From Scedosporium boydii (taxonomy: Eukaryota; Ascomycota; Sordariomycetes; Microascales; Microascaceae), in contig NJFT01000114.1 in assembly GCA_002221725.1 (NCBI GenBank), positions 1 to 64,000 on the forward strand: a stretch of 64,000 nt of DNA, in the 5' to 3' direction. This document shows positions 11,660-22,581 of the stretch, piece after piece. The translations under genes were made by a program, and so were the position numbers. Below the pieces are notes generated by a model, which saw only the letters and a list, made by a program, of their open reading frames with translations, was not told the DNA's origin and did not search any database. Each line of letters begins with the position of its first letter. The stretch's first letter is position 1.

Positions 11660-13342
11660 ATGGCGACCAACTCCCTCCAGCTCGGGGACTACCTCGAGAA
11701 GCTCCCCGGGACCACATTCCGCAAGCTCTATCAGCAGCCGTCGACGGCCTTTGCGATATTCCGGCGGATGCTGCCCCATCTTGGTATGCGCTGCCTTGCT
11801 TCGCGCGCCGGAAGAGAAAATGTGTAGACAGGGATTTTTTTGGGCTAACGCAGGCTGCGATTCTCTTTCCGCAGCCAAAACTATCGTCATGGCCCTTCTT
11901 TATATGCCGAAACCAATGCTCTACTCGGATCTAGACATCTGGGTCAAGCCTGAGTCTGAACGGTAAACCTCTTTTCTCACACGCCTTCTTCATACTAGTT
12001 CTATGATCGTCAGTCCACTAAACGTTTCTTTCCTGTCTCCCGCAGTGTAAAACGTCACTCCCTCTCCGTCCTCCGCAGCCTCCACATAATCATGATATCC
12101 GTCCCCGGAAAAGGCAACAAAAAGCAAGAAATCCAACTCACAGCCAACTTCAAAAACTCCTTCCGCCTCGCCCTCGACGGCGGCGGCGACCACAATTCCT
12201 TCGGCGTCCTCTCCACCCTCCCCATTCCCGCCGAAGTCGACCTCCCCTTCCTCGAGCGCTACGCCCGCAAGAAGTGGGACGACATCCTCCACTTCGTCGT
12301 CAACAGCGTCGGGAACCGTGCGGGGGCCGAGTCATCCAGCGGACCTAAGCTGTCCGTCAAGGAGCTCCTGTTAGCGGGGCGGTTGGTCGAGAGGAGGACG
12401 GGGGGGCATATGGGGGGAGCCGCGGGGGTTGGCATCACACAGGCCGGCTTCACGTTTCTCCTCCAGGAAGCTAACGCGCAGGTGTGGACGATGCTGCTTC
12501 TTTGGCTCGAGGCGGCTGACCGCTCGGGGGCCGGCCAGAGCGTTGACATGCTCTCGTTCCTCTTCGTCCTCGCTAGTCTCGAGCTAGGTCGCGCGTACGA
12601 TACGAACGCCCTCACCGAAGAACGCCGAAACATGCTCCCCTTCCTCGTGGACATCGGCCTCATATTCATCCCCTCCCATAAACCCCAACAATACTTCCCC
12701 ACCCGCCTAGCCACAACTCTCACCTCCTCATCCTCCTCCCTCCGCACCGTATCCGAGGGTTTCGCCGCCGTCACCTCCCTCACACCCACAACCACCGGCA
12801 CCCCAACCACAACCGATACCTCAGCCGTCGCCGCTCCCTCAACCACCTCCCAAAAGGGCAGCATCATCGTCGAAACCAACTACCGCATCTACGCCTACAC
12901 CTCCAACCCCCTACAAATCGCCGTCCTCGCCCTCTTCGCCAACCTCAAGATGCGCTTCCACGAGATGGTCTCGGGCCGCCTATCCCGCGAATCCATTCGC
13001 CGCGCCATCTCCTACGGCATCACCGCCGACCAGATCATAAACTACCTCGCCGCCCACGCCCACGAGCAGATGCGTCGGAAGGCCCTCGCCAACAACAAGC
13101 CCGTCCTGCCCCCCACCGTCGTTGATCAGATACGTCTGTGGCAGCTCGAGAACGAGCGCATGAAGACTACGTCCGGGTTCTTGTTCAAGGACTTTGATGA
13201 TATGAAGGAGTACGAGGCTTGCGCTTCTTACGCGACGGAGATTGGGGTTTGTGTTTGGAGGAGTGATAAGAGGGCTATGTTTTTTGCTAGTAAGCATGAG
13301 CAGATTCGCGACTTTCTCAAGTTGAGGAAGAGGGCCGATTGA
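11660..13342 (+). CDS. TFB2: TFIIH core subunit Tfb2 (p52)
   Basis: General transcription and nucleotide-excision-repair factor TFIIH, p52/Tfb2 subunit, which anchors and stimulates the XPB/Ssl2 helicase and binds Tfb5. Three exons (11660-11783, 11875-11962, 12046-13342) give 502 residues, close to the family's usual size. The N-terminus (LGDYLEKLPGTTFRKLYQQP) and the following MPKPMLYSDLDIWVK segment are typical. The C-terminal Tfb5-binding part is recognisable from IRLWQLENERMK through FKDFDDMKEYEACASYA to FFASKHEQIRDFLK. A Ser/Thr-rich insert (around 12720-12850) looks disordered. Splice phases match (HLG|AKT and ER|VKR). Codon use is strongly C-ending, as in highly conserved genes. Confidence 0.95.
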
Positions 13343-13841
13343 GAAGGACGATCAGTCTTCTCGAGGCCGCTGGATCCAATTGTTTGCTGTGCAGCAACCA
13401 GAAACACCTCTAATTCTCCCGCTTTCCTCTTCATCTTTCTAAGACAGGTATTTTCTTTCATGGCGTTCGGAGAGATGTAAAATCATAGGGTCAATGACAC
13501 CGAAATTCCCCATATTCAAGTCTGGAAACCTTTCAATGTCTTCTTAGTCTTGTTCAATGTTAGATGGTCTACGGAATATAAAAGCTGTACAATAGAATAC
13601 TTCACTTGATCTTCCTGTGGAACTTTAAGATTTTCAACCCCTTTTTTATTGGAGTTTCCTTTTCTGCAACTATTGTACATTTGCCCTTGATACCAAATTC
13701 CTTTCCCTCCAAGCATCACAGTCATTCTCAGTTAACAAGCAGAAATACAAGAGGAAAAGACCAACCAAACAAGAAAAACAAAGGAGAAATCTCACAATCA
13801 CCCCATCCTAACCTTCACCAATGTCCCCTCACCTCAAAGAT
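13343..13841. other. Convergent 3' region
   Basis: AT-richer stretch between TFB2 and the next minus-strand gene. No protein or RNA gene recognised; it presumably holds both 3' untranslated regions. Confidence 0.5.
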
Positions 13842-15311
13842 TCAAACATACTTCTTCAGACCAAAGTTAAACAACCTGCACATAAATGAATCCTTCATCG
13901 TGCCACCAGGTGGGAGGAGTGCAGGGTTATCCTTCTTTCTTGCAAACATCTCTTGCCAGCCATAAAGACTGTTCAACGCAGCATCGTTCACACAGACACT
14001 TGCCAGGTACTTGAAGATTCGCCTGGACTTCTCCTCCTCATTGAGGAGTACATACTTCTTCCCATTGATATCCAACGCATCAAAGTCGGGAGGGAACATG
14101 GTAATAGAAGCAAGTCGGTCCTGCGTCTCTAGTCCTCTGAAAACTTCCGCTCGATTCTCGACAGTCAACTCCATGTCTACGGGGATTAGGAATTGCACAT
14201 CATCAAAGCTCACGGACGGACTGCCCGGAGGACGAATGGGGCGTCCGAACATAAGGTTATGATAAATCCGATCCGCGGTCGACATGAAACGGCCGGTCCA
14301 GTAGGCCGATGGGTGGGCGGCGCCAATGTAAACTGGGTCGACCGGACTGTGGGTGGTGGGAGTGTGGAAACTCAACGTCGACGTTGATGAGCGATCCTTG
14401 ACAGACTTCGAACTCTGAAGATCCGCGGGCGGCTCGCTCTCTTCACTGGGGCGCCGCATCGCAAACGACTTCTTGACGGTGGTCTTAATGTTCTGCACCG
14501 TGCTAGATCTTCGAGGGTGAAGGCTGTCGGAAGGGCCTTCGTGCTCTGGCTGATCTTGGCGGCTCTCATCATCCTCTGTATCCTCGGCGGCATCTAAGCC
14601 CTTTAGGAGGCTCTCCGTCTCATGGATACCAGCCCGGAAATCGCCGTCGGGATGACGTTCGAGTGTATCAGCGACGGGCTTCGGCCTGGCTGAATCGGTG
14701 GTAATACGGAAATTCTGACCCTGAACGCGATGGAGTGGTCGGTTCCGACGAGGAGGGGGTCTAAACCGGCCTTGGACGGGATACCCCTCGTCGTCGTCGG
14801 CGAAGTATTGTGTATCAACTACCTTTTGTGACTTGTGGGCCACTGCCGGTGTCTCAAAGCCTCCATCTGCCTTCTCAACAGGGTTGGCGAAACGGCCCTC
14901 TCCCCGATAGGCAGTTCGTGCTCGTTCACCATACGATGTTGTTCCACCGACGCTAACGTGCATACCGGCGTGCTGGCTTGAAGGGGCAACAGGGGCATCG
15001 ACTTTAGGCGCGCCAACTACCGGCCCACTACGGGAGCGCGTAGTCATGCCTGGGGCATCCTGGTTTGATGGGGCCCTGGGCAAGGGTCTGCCGGCAGGAC
15101 GACATGGCTGGGTACTCTCCTCGGCATTGGTTGGGCTGGAGTAATCCTCGCTGTAGATAGTGCCCGGTGGAAAATTGAATCCCGGAGGGGGACGGCGGAC
15201 ACGGGCCGAAGCCGAAACCGAACGGTACTGCTGAAGAGGCACATTCTCCTGGCCGAGGTCGATCAACTGGCAAGAGTTGTCATAACGCTGGATCGCATGA
15301 GTAGACTCCAT
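13842..15311 (-). CDS. Mostly disordered protein with conserved-looking C-terminus
   Basis: Single uninterrupted frame of 489 residues starting at ATG 15311 (context ACCATGG). The first ~320 residues are rich in Pro, Arg, Ser, Glu and Asp and look disordered. The last ~170 look folded: a Tyr/Trp-rich start (YIGAAHPSAYWTGRF), then MFGRPIRPP, a segment with VENRAEVFRGLE, and KYLASVCVNDAALNSLYGW. I do not recognise the family; it resembles fungal-specific proteins of unknown role. A GTAAGT donor at 15422 and a TTCAG acceptor at 15345 suggest an intron in the 5' leader, which would put part of the leader next to the small membrane-protein frame at 15450-15860. Confidence 0.75.
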   Translation of the reverse strand: MESTHAIQRYDNSCQLIDLGQENVPLQQYRSVSASARVRRPPPGFNFPPGTIYSEDYSSPTNAEESTQPCRPAGRPLPRAPSNQDAPGMTTRSRSGPVVGAPKVDAPVAPSSQHAGMHVSVGGTTSYGERARTAYRGEGRFANPVEKADGGFETPAVAHKSQKVVDTQYFADDDEGYPVQGRFRPPPRRNRPLHRVQGQNFRITTDSARPKPVADTLERHPDGDFRAGIHETESLLKGLDAAEDTEDDESRQDQPEHEGPSDSLHPRRSSTVQNIKTTVKKSFAMRRPSEESEPPADLQSSKSVKDRSSTSTLSFHTPTTHSPVDPVYIGAAHPSAYWTGRFMSTADRIYHNLMFGRPIRPPGSPSVSFDDVQFLIPVDMELTVENRAEVFRGLETQDRLASITMFPPDFDALDINGKKYVLLNEEEKSRRIFKYLASVCVNDAALNSLYGWQEMFARKKDNPALLPPGGTMKDSFMCRLFNFGLKKYV

Positions 15312-15449
15312 GGTTGAAACAATGCCTCGTCTAATAATGCAGCACTGAACAGATATTGATCTAACGATGCAATTAGGCCGGGTTCAGAGAGTCACTAGGA
15401 CTTGAAGACGAGCGGTACTTACAGTGGTTGGCGTAGTCACCCCTGATTG

Positions 15450-15860
15450 TTACTGATCGGGGACGTCGCGTTCGTCTGGTTGAAGCAGAGTCGGTTCTTT
15501 CTCCGGAGGCCTGGATGTTCTAATAGCTTCCAATGCGGCAGCGTAAGATGGATAGTCCGATGACAATGCTGTTCGTACAGCTCGAGTCACAGCGGAAACG
15601 ATGCCTGATACAAAGCCTTTACTGATGCTGATCAGAAGCTCGAATGGAATGGTCCACAGGCGTAGTACCCAAGTTGCAAGGTGCAATTGAATACTCAAGA
15701 TGGCTCTGATGGCGATCAAAAGAATCCGGATGGAGGACAGCTGAGTCTGGTAGATGACCTTTACTGTACAAAGAGATATGACGACGAGTACGATGATTGC
15801 CCGAACCGCGAGGGTCAATCTCCGGAGGGAGGATGTCGAAGTATTTTGACCAGAATTCAT
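15450..15860 (-). CDS. Small two- to three-pass membrane protein
   Basis: Open frame of 136 residues from ATG 15860 to TAA 15450. Hydrophobic segments: LTLAVRAIIVLVVISLCTV, then ILLIAIRAILSIQLHLATWV, and a weaker one around FELLISISKGFVSGIVSAV. The acidic C-terminal tail (PPEKEPTLLQPDERD) has no domain. The family is unknown. It ends 138 nt upstream of the ATG of the gene at 13842-15311 on the same strand, and a likely intron donor lies only 28 nt past its stop. It could therefore be its own gene or the upstream frame of a two-cistron message. Confidence 0.6.
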   Translation of the reverse strand: MNSGQNTSTSSLRRLTLAVRAIIVLVVISLCTVKVIYQTQLSSIRILLIAIRAILSIQLHLATWVLRLWTIPFELLISISKGFVSGIVSAVTRAVRTALSSDYPSYAAALEAIRTSRPPEKEPTLLQPDERDVPDQ

Positions 15861-17035
15861 AATTGCTGGAAACAAAAGGAATACTCTAAATAGGATAATA
15901 ATGTCGATGGTTGATGGACTGGTGGCCGAGTCAAGGGGATGGCTGGTGGACGTTAGACACCAAGTTCTATGTCCTCGAGCAGGCGTGTTTCTTCACTGCC
16001 AACGAGAGAAAGCCTATGATGCCTCTCAAAAAAGGAATTAATGATGAGATGGTGGAAGTGGAGAGTAGACACGGACGCGATGTTGATGGTGGCTATGCTC
16101 TGCTACAGAACAAAAGAGGGACTGTGATAGAAAGAAGATAGAATCACGATGTGGAAATACAAGGCAGATTCTTTGGTTTCCGCAAAGAAGTACAAGAAAG
16201 GCCTTGACAGCTGTGGTTGTGATGAGGAAAAGGGGAGGGAGAGTTTGCGAGGAGAGGAGGGATGAGTCTCTTTAATAGTAGATGTCTGGCTGGGAGTGAT
16301 CGGGGGCACAGGACTGACTGGAACTTGGAGAGATTGGAGCAAGGGGGACTGGAGCAGAGATAAAAAGATAAATATATAAAAAGATAAAAAAAAGATGTTA
16401 AAGTCTTCTCCAGTGATCTGGAGTCTTGAGTGGGGGAAGGAGCAGTGGTGATGCTGTGAGCAGGGCAAGAGGGAAGGCACGATGGTGCTACCGGTCAAGA
16501 TCAAAGGATGGAGGGAGTCGGACGCGTCGAGGGCAAGACGCGGTATATCCGACTCTAGGGAGACGTCAAGAGATCAATTACCTCTGCAACATTTGCTTCG
16601 ACTCCATCAACCAAACAAGATTCCGTCGGTTTCGACACACAGGTCTCGACGACATGTAACAGATATCACATAGCTCACAAGGAAGAATACGGCAATAGTC
16701 CTTTCAAGCTCCAATTCATGACATATATATCTTCATGCTCTCATAATCGCTGAATCTAAAGTTCGTAGGTATATCCCAAATGCACAATGCAATGGTTCAC
16801 CATCCTCCCAGGGGCAAGAGCTGGTCCCGAGTTGTTTCCCAAGCAAATAAATACTTCTAAGGTCATGCCTTGTACAAGAAAAGTAAAAGAATAAAAGACG
16901 AGTTTCTCTGTGGGACAAGAAGCCAAACAATCAACACTTAGAGATAACTCATAAACTCGACCCGAGCTCTGCCAGGAATACTTTACAGAACCGTCAGCAA
17001 GTTTCCAAAAACAAGTTTGCAAAATATTCCTATAG
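15861..17035. other. Intergenic region, no gene seen
   Basis: Contains A/T-rich runs (about 16365-16395) and a GA/CT-biased tract (16200-16480). Short open frames on both strands lack domain content. Confidence 0.5.
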
Positions 17036-18127
17036 TCACCTGTCCTCGTCGTCGTTCCAGCCGTCAATAGTGAATCGGAACGTTAAGTCGGCTTCGCCCC
17101 GAGGGAGAGGGTGGCCGTTGCTGTCGTATAACGCCCTTTCGCGGAAGGTAACTTGACCGTCCCAGTCGACTAGGATGATGGTCTGTCGTTGTGTGCCGTA
17201 CATGCCTTTGGCAAAACCCATATTGTTGTTATTGTTTCCATTGGTTCCATTCGTGGTAACCCCGTTCGCAGAGGGGGAAGGAGAAGGAGGGTCTTCGGCG
17301 GCTCTGCCATTTCCGCTTGGCCAGCCTGTCCTGCCTTTGGCCTTGGACTCTTCCATTTCCTTATGATGGATTTCGTCTCCGACGGGCGGGATGAAGATTG
17401 AATGCTTCAGCTCGTTGACGTAACCCATCAAGTCCATGCCGGGATGGCGCGGTAGCTTGTCGTGGTCGAGCAGGCCAAAGAGCTTCTCGACCAGTTGCTC
17501 TTCACTAAGATTCTTCTTGATGGCCTCGGTGATAATCTCTCCTAGCATTTGCTTGCCGTCGTCGAGTTTGGGCCATTTTTCGCCATCATCTCCGTAACAA
17601 GCATTGCTCAGCGCGCAGACCTCGCCACGAGCTTGCGCAACAAAAGGAACATGAGATACATCGCAGGCACGATTCGAAACAATGGCAATAGGCTCGATAT
17701 CGCGGCCAGATTCGGTCTTGAAATTCTTTTTTAGCTTTCCACAGAGCATGGAGAAACCGCCAACACCCTTGACGCCGCCGCCCGCGACGAGGCGTTGCAC
17801 TGATTCGGTTGTGGATTCTTTGGCTCCGGTTCCTAGCCAGTAGGTGACCATGCCGCCGCGGCTGCGGATGGCATGAATAGGATGATCGGCATCGTCAACA
17901 TCGGTTTCGCGGTAGTTGGTCAAGACGGCAAAGACGCCGTCTTTCGTAATGCCCATCCAGGTTCCCTTTTCGGAGCGTTGAAGATCTCGTGCTGAGAGGA
18001 CGTCGGTCCCGTTGGGGTGATTCCACCACTCGGGCCGGCTGGTAGGGCGGAGAATGAACTCATCTCTGTTGTCGATGACGATGAGGGCGTAATCTGGATG
18101 CGCCGTTGTAAGGAAGACGATGCACAT
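17036..18127 (-). CDS. TANGO2: TANGO2 / NRDE-family protein
   Basis: Member of the transport-and-Golgi-organisation-2 family, N-terminal-nucleophile-like proteins linked in animals to haem handling and lipid or ER-Golgi homeostasis; the biochemical role in fungi is unsettled. Single exon, 363 residues from ATG 18127. Starting here places Cys at position 2, the putative nucleophile, and the NRDE motif at residues 20-23 (LIVIDNRDEF). Further family segments include RPEWW, GTWMGITKDGVFAVLTNYR and SNRACDVSHVPF. An Asn/Gly-rich insert (17216-17290) precedes the last conserved part (GTQRQTIILVDWDGQVTFRE). The frame stays open upstream to about 18241, but those residues are not family-like. Confidence 0.93.
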   Translation of the reverse strand: MCIVFLTTAHPDYALIVIDNRDEFILRPTSRPEWWNHPNGTDVLSARDLQRSEKGTWMGITKDGVFAVLTNYRETDVDDADHPIHAIRSRGGMVTYWLGTGAKESTTESVQRLVAGGGVKGVGGFSMLCGKLKKNFKTESGRDIEPIAIVSNRACDVSHVPFVAQARGEVCALSNACYGDDGEKWPKLDDGKQMLGEIITEAIKKNLSEEQLVEKLFGLLDHDKLPRHPGMDLMGYVNELKHSIFIPPVGDEIHHKEMEESKAKGRTGWPSGNGRAAEDPPSPSPSANGVTTNGTNGNNNNNMGFAKGMYGTQRQTIILVDWDGQVTFRERALYDSNGHPLPRGEADLTFRFTIDGWNDDEDR

Positions 18128-20544
18128 CCTGGGCGGTAGGAGAGTGAATTCGGGGGTGATAGAATTATGTGTGAATGTGGGTGTGAGAATCTGTATTCGA
18201 AGAACGAGATGTGATGGGGGAAAAGAGGCAAGTGAGAACAAGCGGTTGAGATAAACGTGGATGGGGGTTTCTCAAGAGGTAGCTGCCCAACTTTAAGGGT
18301 TCTTATTCCCGATTCGGCGGCAGCAGCTGGCGTTTAGTTCCAATGCTTCCAAGTCTGTGAGTTTCAGACGGCAGTCGAAGTTGAGTCCGGGCTTATGCAA
18401 GAGTGAGAATGATGCACGGACTAGCTGATCACGAGGGGGCGGACGATCGAATTAGAGTCGATTGTATGTTGTTCAACGTCTTTTGGATAGAAGAAAGTAG
18501 GTGAAGAGGAAATGTTGAAATGTTGAGAAGCGAAGGAGACTGGCGACCTCCCTTGGCAAGCTTTTAAAGAAGCGTCACCTTGGGCTGCTGGAATCCTAGA
18601 GGGGCGAAATCGCACGGGTGCATATGAAATTCTGGCTCTATCGAGTCCGACGATGATGCCGATTCGGCGCCGTTCTGGTTCGTTGGTTTGGTGGCAGGGG
18701 TGTGTGTTACGGTCGGAAGTACGATTCGTTGGGCATTCGCCGGGGGTGGATTGGGCCAGGAGAAGCTTCTCAGGGACCAGCGGGGCGAGGTTTTCCAATT
18801 TCCAGATGTTACTGCTGGCTACTGTTGCTATCGGGGCTGTGGGTATCGCAGGATGATAGGTTCATGTGGTCATATACGTCTGTCCACACGGGGCCAGAGT
18901 CCACATATAGGAGGGTACCGTTTGTGAGAATTGGAGGATGACGACGGCGGAATCCGACGGGGCAGGAGATTTTTTTTGCCTTTTTTCCCTCTTCTTTTTT
19001 TTGGGGATCCCTGCTAGAGACAAATGGGATGGATTGATATGGTTATGCGGGTATAAAGATGGGTCATCAAGATCGTATTTTATGGGCAGGAACAGAGTGG
19101 GATTCTTGGCTGGCTGCGAGTGACGCCAATGGTTGGAACGAGAATAACTTTTGCATCAAATTGAGAATTTGAAGTGTGCCTGTCTCGTTTCTGGTTAAGC
19201 AACAGTGCCAATAAGACAACATTGAACAATCTTCTCTTGACTTCGAGAAGCGAGACGTGCCCTGGAAGATTCTGATTGTGCAAAGTGTCTGTCCAACGTT
19301 CTTGCCACCAGAATGCGTTCCTGTCAACCTCGGCTTCCAACCGGCGGGCGCTTTCCTTAACCAACCCTTTCCAACTGGTGTGGTTCACTACATGTGCCGA
19401 AAAATACCGGCGGCGGAAGGCAAGCCCGGCCGATGTACTGCCTGGACTGTTTGGAGTGTACCTTGTACAAGCAATAGTAATCATCAGGAGTGCATCATCA
19501 ATCATGATCTGATCGAGGTTGTACCTCGAATCTTGCACACTGGCAGCAGGCAACAGCTTGGCATCAAGTCTGGGCAAATCCACCAAGCATCAAGGTACTT
19601 CGTCTTCAAAAATGGATGACGGGCAGTCAGAAGGAGGACCGTATCAAGGATTACGTTGGGGCGGGAAGGTCCCGGATCCCAGATTCGCGATTCCAGATCT
19701 CATCGATTCAAATGCAGGGAGCGGTTCTCAACTCCAATTGTCAACTCTCTTTCATCCTGTTTGCTGGGCTCGACTTGGTCGCGACTGCCCCGCCCCCGCC
19801 TTCCCACTCCCGTACGAAGTACCGGGCTTGAATACAATGTGACATTCAAGGTTGTACGCGAGGACATCCGACATCATCATCCGCACACGGCAAGGTCGAC
19901 TTGAAGTACTTCACCGGGAAGTATAGGAACTCGAGGACGGAAGTCGTCAGTCCTCAGCTGTGCCCCTTGCGCTTGCCGCACGCTTTCCAAGATACCCAGC
20001 TGATCCATAGATCTGGCGCCGAGATACCCACGTGCAGAACCGTTATTTTTAGAGTTTTGTATTAAATGATTAGTATACGAGTAACGAAGTACGAGGGATC
20101 GAACGAACGGGAGAAAAGCTCTTCCCAGCCATCTCGAACCACCATGACGAACCTCCCTGCTCAGGGTCCCACCTGCCGTTCTAATCGAAGTGGTGCCTCA
20201 CGCGATACTTCATCTGTCGACACTGAATTCAACAATCCCACTTCTCACCGCCAGTGGACTTGCCTTGCGAGGCATTAGGCTGGAACGAAATGTTTTGATT
20301 TTTTTGCCACTGCGCAAGGTGCCTGGAAGGTGCCTGGATATCGAACCCGTATGAAGGCCAAGAACCATCCCGAACCATGTCCGCGACAAGCTCCTGACAT
20401 TGAAGAAGAGATCGAATGGGTCACCTTTGAATAATTTTCATTTCCAAATCGATATTGAGTAATTAAATCATTTTTTCTTGTAGACTACACAAATTAATCT
20501 GAACTCCAAGTAATACTTGACCAAAAGAAGGTTTTCTCTTTCGC
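18128..20544. other. 2.4-kb intergenic region, no supported gene
   Basis: Several open frames of up to 168 codons occur on both strands (for example 19080-19586 minus), but they overlap one another and show no domain, low-complexity bias or splice support. T-runs occur near 18970-19005. Part presumably holds the TANGO2 promoter. Confidence 0.5.
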
Positions 20545-21721
20545 CTACAGCTCATCCTTCTCCTGAGTCGCCTCGGTGCTCGCACTCTTCGCCTCCATCG
20601 TACTACTTTCCTCCTCATCCTTCTCAGGCACCGCTTGGGTCTCCCCCTTCTTCTCTTCAGTCACCCCCTCAGCCGCCGGTGCCTCACTCTCTACAGCTGC
20701 CTCCTCTTTCAGACCTTCTTGTGCCTCCCCCTCTCTCTGCACGGGGCGTCCCTCCTCCGCCGCCTTCTCGGCCTCCTCAGCGGCCTCTTTAGCTTCCTCC
20801 TCCTCTTCCGCTAGCCTCTTGGCCTCTTCTTCCTGGCGCAGTCTCTGCTCCTTTTCCTCCTTCTCCCTCTGTAGACGCGCGGCACGGCCCTCCTCTGTCT
20901 CGTGTAAGATCTGCGCCTTGATGGTGAACTCGATGTTTGGGTCTCCGGCATCATCATCAGGCCAAGTGCGGTCGACGGGCCAGGCAACGACTTTCTTGTC
21001 TTCGGGGTAAGCCTGGTAGTTTTCGAGGTTCAGTAGTTCGGCTATATCAGATGTTCTGGTTTTAGCACTTCTCCGATTGATTCTCACTAGAAAACGCGTT
21101 GGTAAGTAGTATAGAGAACTCGAACTTACCCTCGCAGTCACTCCCATCCGCGACCCAAAGTGGTAAGATGTCATAAATCGCCCCCGGCGCAAACATCAGC
21201 ACCTTATCCTCATCTTTAACCGGCACCTCCCCCTCCTTCCTCGGCTTCGCCGTCCCTGCAATCCTATCCCCTTCCTTCTTAGGCTTCTCAAACACAGCAA
21301 ATTTAAACTTCGTCACCGACTCCGAATCCCCCTTCTTCTGCTCCTCGATCCAAGCCCTCACGGCCCTTGGCACATCCGCATACTCCATCTTCATAATCTC
21401 GCGCGACTCTCCCTTATTGTCCACGCCGTCCCACGTACCGGGGTACGGCCGTCCGCCGAAGAAGTAGAAGATACCGTCGGACCAGGGCGCGAGGCCCATG
21501 GGCGGCTGCTCCTCGAGATCGGCGATGAGGTGCTGCGAGGCGCGGTAGGTCTTTTTGGATTCGCATGTTGCTTCGAAGCCAGGCGGGGTCGGGTGGGCGC
21601 CGAAGGGGTCTTGCCATTGGAAGCTTTCGACGACGGTGGAGATGACGACTTGGGTGTAGGAGGGTGGGAGGGCGGCGAGGGTTGTGAGGAGGGAGAGGAG
21701 GAGGGTCTTGGACTTCGACAT
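20545..21721 (-). CDS. Signal-peptide protein with acidic coiled coil and KDEL end
   Basis: Two exons (21721-21130 and 21041-20545) join across GTAAGT...ATAG in phase 1 (CEG|AELLN, reading CEAELLN) to give 362 residues. An N-terminal hydrophobic signal sequence (LLLSLLTTLAALPPSYT) and the last four residues KDEL mark it as an ER-lumen-retained protein. Residues ~25-240 look globular and are rich in Trp, Tyr and Pro (SFQWQDPFGAHPTPPGFEA, WSDGIFYFFGGRPYPGTWDG). After that come a highly charged Glu/Lys/Ala coiled coil (EEEEEAKEAAEEAEKAAEEG) and a Glu/Ser tail. I do not recognise the globular domain and give no enzymatic role. Exon 2 must be spliced on to reach the retention signal; exon 1 read alone ends at a stop inside the intron. 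Confidence 0.82.
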
Positions 21722-22248
21722 AGTTCGAATGGATTTTCCGGCGATTGAGGAGGAGAGTATCTTTTGGCTAGAAATACACGAGGAGAACTAACACACCAGC
21801 CCAAGTGGAGGAAGGAAAGAAACAAGAAATATAGAATGAGGATTGGGATTCAAAGGAGTTTGTGGCTCGGGAGGGAGACCCAGCGAACATGACCTATTTC
21901 AATGCGGATGTTTCGACCCTCCTCTCTCTCACAAGCAACCGATAATTTAGAGCCCCAGGAAGCTGCTTTGCTGGCCATTTCTCCAAATTCGGCTCCATCC
22001 GCAATATACGTGCCGCGTCCTGCGTCCCCGGTGATGGTGATCCGACAATATTTACCCGGCCAGCTGGGCAGAAGGGGGAACGAGAAAGGCGGCCACTTTA
22101 CTGAACTTGGACACGGAATGAAGAAAAGAAAGGCGAGGGTGACCAGTGCTGTGGTATTTTCAATATATTTTCTACGGCGAATTTCTGCGAATAATTGGGA
22201 GACGAGAAGACCCTCCGAGCTCGATGGTTTAAAAATAGACGGGATAAT
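21722..22248. other. Intergenic, no gene seen
   Basis: Upstream region of the KDEL-protein gene and downstream region of the small Cys-rich gene, both on the minus strand. No domain-bearing frame. Confidence 0.5.
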
Positions 22249-22581
22249 TCAACGATGATCGGATGGCGTAGGATGCTGGTAGTGGGTAGGAATAGAATAT
22301 GCAAAGTCACCACTCGTGTACGAGATTCGAGATATTTTATCCTTTTGGGGTTCCTTCACCCCGGGTGCTGGTCTTACTGTCGAGAGGGTAGATTCGCCCG
22401 TCTGCTCCTCAGCCCGTGTTAGACTGAGCTTTGGGCTGGTAGGTCTGCAGAAACGGCAATCCTTGAGGATGGTGACCGTCTCCATATCATCCTCGCAGCA
22501 TTCCAAGGGATCGGAGCAAGCGATACACTCGATATCCTTCAAGTGGCCGCACTTCCAGACGTACTTGGTGAGTTCGCACAT
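22249..22581 (-). CDS. Small Cys-rich (zinc-finger-like) protein
   Basis: Single frame of 110 residues from ATG 22581. The first 45 residues hold eight Cys and one His in a compact pattern: C2, C11-G-H13, C19-x2-C22, C28-C29 and C42-x2-C45. This resembles small fungal proteins beginning with a WKCGH-type motif that probably bind zinc. The rest is polar and without domain. The ordered spacing argues for a real gene despite its size. Function unknown; a missed second exon is possible. Confidence 0.6.
   Translation of the reverse strand: MCELTKYVWKCGHLKDIECIACSDPLECCEDDMETVTILKDCRFCRPTSPKLSLTRAEEQTGESTLSTVRPAPGVKEPQKDKISRISYTSGDFAYSIPTHYQHPTPSDHR

Noticed and set aside
12259..12879. 206-codon minus-strand open frame
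   Set aside because: Antisense to TFB2 coding sequence; no domain or start context.
19080..19586. 168-codon minus-strand frame in an intergenic region
   Set aside because: Overlapped by similar-length frames on the plus strand, no domain, no splice sites, ordinary amino-acid mix expected by chance.
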